NCBI GenBank assembly: GCA_902576395.1
Contig: CACGVB010000008.1
Coordinates: 1 to 45,813, forward strand
Length of the DNA stretch: 45,813 bases
Direction of reading: 5' to 3'
Source: an uncultured Pelagibacteraceae bacterium
Lineage (GTDB): Bacteria > Pseudomonadota > Alphaproteobacteria > Pelagibacterales > Pelagibacteraceae
Below, one piece after another: positions 42,487 to 45,813 of the stretch; position 1 is the stretch's first letter, and every line of letters starts with the position of its first letter. The notes under the pieces were generated by a model. It searched no databases and was not told where the DNA came from. It worked only from the letters and a program-made list of their open reading frames with translations. The position numbers and the translations under genes were made by a program.

Positions 42487-43380
42487 TTAAACAGGCGCTT
42501 TTGTTGATCTATCTATACCTAATGCTTTAGCGAAAGCATCTGCTGTCAAATTGATACCAATTATTAAGCTGCTTAAACCAACAATTGGAGCTATCACTGA
42601 CCAATAAGCAAAAGACATTAAACCTCTGGCGTTTGATATCATCAATCCCCAATCCGGAGTTGGAGGACTAACACCAAAACCTAGGAACGACAAAGAACTA
42701 AAGCCAAGTAGCATCCATGACCATCTCATTGCACCTTCCACTAAAATTGAATCTCTTACATTTGGAATTATCTCATTCCATATTATTGAAAAATTACTAT
42801 GCCCTCTTGCTCTAGCAGATACAATAAAATCTTTTGCAATAACATCATGGGTTGCAGCTCTTGCTACTCTTACAATTCCTTTACCATAAAAGAAACCTAA
42901 AGCAGGTATCAATACTTCAGTTGATGTACCTAACAAAGATACAATTAACAACATTGCTAATATCCACGGTATAGATAAAAATGCATCAACAATTCTCATC
43001 ACTACATCGTCAGTTTTTCCACCAACCAGTCCACAAAAAATTCCTAATAGACCACCCCAAAGTAATGCTATCAAAGATCCAAAGAAAGTAATTGTTAAAG
43101 CTGTTCTTCCACCTAAAATTGTTCTAGTAAAAACATCTCTTCCAAGATCATCAGTTCCAAACCAATACTCAGCCGAAGGAGCCTGTAGCATTAAAGTTGG
43201 GTTAATTGCTTTAAAATCATATGGTGCAATATAAGGGCTAATAAATGCAAGAACTACGTGGAAAATCAATATACTTAAACCAATGAAACCCGATGGTCTT
43301 GAGGCCATTGTAATTATTATTTCAGAAACTTTTGCGAAATTACTTTTCTTTTCTTCCTGATAAATATTATCTAATTTCAT
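42487..43380 (-). CDS. Dpp/Opp-type ABC permease (DppC-like)
   Basis: Inner-membrane permease of 297 residues with six helices. N-terminal cytoplasmic region, then APSAEYWFGTDDLGRDVFTRTILGGRTALTI, which is the hallmark of DppC/OppC proteins, and the cytoplasmic EAA loop ATHDVIAKDFIVSARARGHSNFSIIWNEIIPN. A helix with GVSPPTPDWGLMISNAR lies near the C terminus. It pairs with the DppB-like permease, one base away upstream, and with the fused ATPase. Confidence 0.9.
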   Translation of the reverse strand: MKLDNIYQEEKKSNFAKVSEIIITMASRPSGFIGLSILIFHVVLAFISPYIAPYDFKAINPTLMLQAPSAEYWFGTDDLGRDVFTRTILGGRTALTITFFGSLIALLWGGLLGIFCGLVGGKTDDVVMRIVDAFLSIPWILAMLLIVSLLGTSTEVLIPALGFFYGKGIVRVARAATHDVIAKDFIVSARARGHSNFSIIWNEIIPNVRDSILVEGAMRWSWMLLGFSSLSFLGFGVSPPTPDWGLMISNARGLMSFAYWSVIAPIVGLSSLIIGINLTADAFAKALGIDRSTKAPV

Positions 43381-43381
43381 A

Positions 43382-44338
43382 TTATTTTCTTATCTGTAAC
43401 GTCTTTAATCTTGGATTAAGCATCAATGTCATTAGATCTGCCAATAAATTTATACTAACATATATAGATGCAAGAATTATTGCTAATGCTTGAACTGTAG
43501 GTAAATCTCTATTTGAAATCGACTCAATAACCAATCTTCCAAGACCTGGATAATTAAATACAACTTCAGTTACAACAACACCACCTAACAACCATGCAAT
43601 TGTTAAAGCTACAACGTTAATAGCTGGTAACAACGCATTTGGTAAAACATGTTTAAAAACCATTTTCCAATATGGAACACCTTTTAAAATTGCCATTTGA
43701 ACATATTCACTTGCCATAACTTGAATGACACTTGATCTCACCATCCTTGCCATATGGGCTGTCATAATCATTGCAATTGCTATTACTGGTAAAATTATAT
43801 TGGGTAATAGTTCTAAGAATGAAACATCTGTTGGAACAATTACAATTCCTGGTAACCACTCTAACCATATTGCTATTATTAAGATTAATAAAGTAGCGCT
43901 GATAAACTCAGGAATAGTCATAGCAAATATAGTTACTGTTGAAATTGCTACGTCAGGTAATTTATCTCTCCAAAGAGCAGTTACAATTCCAAGTATTAAA
44001 GCAATTGGTATACCAATAAAAATAGCAGCTGAGGCTAGAACTAATGAATTTTTTATACGTGGCCCTAGAACCTCTTTGATCGGCATTTCTCCACTCAATG
44101 AATAACCAAAATCTCCTTGAATAGCATTCACTGCCCAGGATACATATCTCTCATATGCAGGAACATTCAAACCTAATCTTCTATAACAAGCTTCTAATTG
44201 CTCTCCAAATGCTTGTCTTTCAAGATAAGTTGTACATGCATCACCGGGTAAAATTTCTGTTCCAACAAAAGTGATTAATGATACAATAAATAAAGTTATT
44301 AGACCTAATAGAATTCTCTTTATAATTAAAAAAAGCAT
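43382..44338 (-). CDS. Dpp/Opp-type ABC permease (DppB-like)
   Basis: 318-residue permease with the DppB/OppB layout: a first helix, a periplasmic loop holding ILPGDACTTYLERQAFGEQLEACYRRLGLN and RYVSWAVNAIQGDFGYSLSG, then five helices with the EAA loop RMVRSSVIQVMASEYVQMAILKGVPYWKMVFKHVLPN. GGVVVTEVVFNYPGLGRLVIESI marks the C-terminal end. The periplasmic loop has two Cys (DACTT, EACYR). An 82-base region with a hairpin lies between it and the binding protein gene. Confidence 0.9.
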   Translation of the reverse strand: MLFLIIKRILLGLITLFIVSLITFVGTEILPGDACTTYLERQAFGEQLEACYRRLGLNVPAYERYVSWAVNAIQGDFGYSLSGEMPIKEVLGPRIKNSLVLASAAIFIGIPIALILGIVTALWRDKLPDVAISTVTIFAMTIPEFISATLLILIIAIWLEWLPGIVIVPTDVSFLELLPNIILPVIAIAMIMTAHMARMVRSSVIQVMASEYVQMAILKGVPYWKMVFKHVLPNALLPAINVVALTIAWLLGGVVVTEVVFNYPGLGRLVIESISNRDLPTVQALAIILASIYVSINLLADLMTLMLNPRLKTLQIRK

Positions 44339-44381
44339 AAGAATACTTAAATTTTAAATTATTTATTTAGAAATGAAAGAG

Positions 44382-44413
44382 GTTTTACAGGCCTACTTAA
44401 AGGCCTGTAAAAC
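44382..44413 (-). terminator. Hairpin between binding-protein and permease genes
   Basis: A perfect 13-pair stem (44382-44394 with 44401-44413) around a 6-base loop, lying 7 bases beyond the stop of the binding-protein gene on the minus strand. The U run after it is short and broken, so it may stop part of the transcripts or protect the 3' end of the binding-protein mRNA, as the hairpin after tmoX would. Confidence 0.65.
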
Positions 44414-44420
44414 AAAATAA

Positions 44421-45813
44421 TTATTGAACGCTAACTGTGTGCCATCTTATTGAAAAATACTCAACTTCGTCGAGGTTTTTCACTTTAGAAGATGTGACAA
44501 CCAGTCTAGATACGTGGTACGGAATCATAGTTCCAGATTCTTCCCATAATGTTTTCTGAGCATTGATGTATGCTGCTTTTCTTTTGCTAAATTTTAACTC
44601 TCCTCTAGCTTCAGCTAAATTTTTGTCAAAAGAAGCACTTTTATAGAAAGACTCGTTCCATTTTGCTTCACTATGATAAGCTTCATGCAAAATACTGTCT
44701 GCAGGTCTCTCATTCCAACGTGTCATTGCTACAGCCTTTTTCATCCAAGTTTCATTCCAATAACTTTTTGAAGGTGTCATTTGGATATCTGCTCTAATGT
44801 TAGCTTTTGCAAATTGTTGTTGTAAAACCTCAGCAATAGTTGGCCATGTTGGTTCTTTTGTAGAAACGTGAATTGTCATATCAATTCCATCTGGATAACC
44901 TGCTTCAGCAAGTAATTTTTTTGCAGTTGCTGGTTGAGGTGGACAACTCTTCTTCATTCTGTATTGGTCAGAAGGTGCAACAGGAGTATCACAAGATACT
45001 GTTGCTGCTCCAGCCATAACTAGATCAACTAATTCTTGTCTATCTACAGCTATTCTTACAGCCTTTCTTACTCTCACATCATCAAATGGTGCAACGTCAG
45101 TCCTCATTACCATACCTCTCCAGTTTCCTGTAGGAATAACTGAAACATTAAACTTTGAGTTACCATCAAATATTTTTTTCTGATTGAATGGAACATATCT
45201 ATTCATATCTATTTGACCTGTAAGTAGGGCTTGAATTCTAGCTTGACCATCTGGGATAGCTATTACATGTACTTCAGCAAGTTTAGGAGCCCCTTCCCAA
45301 TAATCTGGGTTTGCTTTAAGAATTGTTGTTCCCTCAGCATCAAATTTTTCTACTATAAAAGGTCCAGTTCCAATACCTGTTTTTCCAATAGTATCACCTG
45401 ATCCGCTAGGTATCATTCTTAATCTATAGTCAGTTAATAAAAGTGGAAAATCTGCAAATGATGTATTCAACTTCATTTTAACTGTGTGTGAGTCTACAAC
45501 TTCAATATCCGTTACTGCACTCATACTTTTCTTAGCAGGCGAACCAATTTCAGGATCTTTAACTCGCATCAAAGAGTATTTTACATCCTCTGCATCGAAC
45601 TCAGATCCATCATGGAATTTAACACCTTTTCTTAAATTAAAAGTCCATTCTGTTGCATCAGCATTTCCTGACCAGTCTGTTGCAAGCTCAGGCGATGTAA
45701 CTCCTTTAAGATCTTTTCTAACAAGACGGTTCTGTGTCATTATTACTACCTGAAACAGTCGTCCCTTAGTAATTGCGTCTAAATTTGTATCTTTTCCAAA
45801 ACCAACATCATGA
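44421..45813 (-). CDS. ABC transporter substrate-binding protein, family 5 (DppA/OppA-like), 5'-truncated by window edge
   Basis: Periplasmic binding protein for peptides, opines or similar solutes. The frame is open to the right edge: upstream of the Met at 45740 it continues with GFGKDTNLDAITKGRLFQVV, which is the usual start of the mature domain, so the true start and signal peptide lie outside the window. About 464 residues are visible of a family of about 510-540. Family-5 features include ATEWTFNLRKGVKFHDGSEFDAEDVKYSL, TGPFIVEKFD and NPDYWEGAPKL, and ALLTGQIDM. First gene of a five-part transporter with DppB, DppC and fused DppDF homologs. Ligand not predictable. Confidence 0.9.
   Translation of the reverse strand, partial: HDVGFGKDTNLDAITKGRLFQVVIMTQNRLVRKDLKGVTSPELATDWSGNADATEWTFNLRKGVKFHDGSEFDAEDVKYSLMRVKDPEIGSPAKKSMSAVTDIEVVDSHTVKMKLNTSFADFPLLLTDYRLRMIPSGSGDTIGKTGIGTGPFIVEKFDAEGTTILKANPDYWEGAPKLAEVHVIAIPDGQARIQALLTGQIDMNRYVPFNQKKIFDGNSKFNVSVIPTGNWRGMVMRTDVAPFDDVRVRKAVRIAVDRQELVDLVMAGAATVSCDTPVAPSDQYRMKKSCPPQPATAKKLLAEAGYPDGIDMTIHVSTKEPTWPTIAEVLQQQFAKANIRADIQMTPSKSYWNETWMKKAVAMTRWNERPADSILHEAYHSEAKWNESFYKSASFDKNLAEARGELKFSKRKAAYINAQKTLWEESGTMIPYHVSRLVVTSSKVKNLDEVEYFSIRWHTVSVQ

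Noticed and set aside
1..45813. Mobile element, prophage or CRISPR origin for the amine region
   Set aside because: No transposase, integrase, tRNA boundary, direct repeats or repeat-spacer pattern was seen, and base composition is even by eye.

Overview
This 45.8 kb window is AT-rich (about 30% GC by eye) and very densely coding, with no gene-free stretch longer than about 210 bases. Gene content and style (split TMAO/methylamine genes, BioY, fused ABC subunits, tiny membrane proteins, many 1-13 bp gene overlaps) point to an alphaproteobacterium of the SAR11/Pelagibacter type. No rRNA, tRNA, CRISPR array, insertion sequence or phage gene was seen.

Region 1 (1-10.9 kb) is a trimethylamine / TMAO module. 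The C-terminal part of a flavin monooxygenase (Tmm) enters from the left edge. Facing it on the minus strand is an operon: tmoX (binding protein), three small genes (secreted unknown, MORN-repeat protein, single-span membrane protein), tmoW (ATPase), tmoV (double-length permease) and glpK. A 145 bp divergent promoter region separates tmoX from tdm (TMAO demethylase, DUF1989 + GcvT domains), which is followed by a small MarR-like protein joined by a TAATG overlap. The promoter region holds a good tmoX promoter and three regularly spaced dyads.

Region 2 (11.0-19.3 kb) is a plus-strand amine/nitrogen cassette: a SoxB-like FAD oxidoreductase, a glutamine-synthetase-like ligase, three proteins that together equal glutamate synthase large subunit cut into domains (amidotransferase, GXGXG, FMN/Fe-S), a Lys-rich unknown, an Amt-family transporter and a 75-aa membrane protein. 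Region 3 (19.3-26.3 kb) holds a second, divergent split-glutamate-synthase set (mgsABC) followed by gmaS, a diaminopropionate ammonia-lyase-like PLP enzyme and a photolyase. Read together, Tmm, TmoXVW, Tdm, GmaS and MgsABC form much of the route TMA -> TMAO -> DMA -> methylamine -> gamma-glutamylmethylamide -> N-methylglutamate. Dimethylamine monooxygenase and a four-subunit N-methylglutamate dehydrogenase are not in the window. The substrate of the region 2 cassette is not evident.

Region 4 (26.3-33.7 kb, minus strand) is a tight housekeeping run: csaA, a LysE-family exporter, acnA, a YfgM-like protein, bamB, a cupin-like protein, zapE and yjbQ. Region 5 (33.7-40.4 kb) has argE on plus, then, on minus, an aldehyde dehydrogenase, a ureohydrolase, a 73-aa membrane protein, a FadN-type beta-oxidation enzyme and bioY. 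Region 6 (40.5-45.8 kb, minus) is a Dpp/Opp-type ABC transporter with the two ATPases fused; its binding protein runs off the right edge.

The most notable points are the two diverged split-glutamate-synthase/ligase cassettes around one amt gene, loss of the Fe-S cysteines in the second FMN protein, a possible pseudoknot over the amt ribosome-binding site, and the ordered dyads between tmoX and tdm. All positions and residue numbers were counted by hand; homology calls come from recognising motifs, not from searches.
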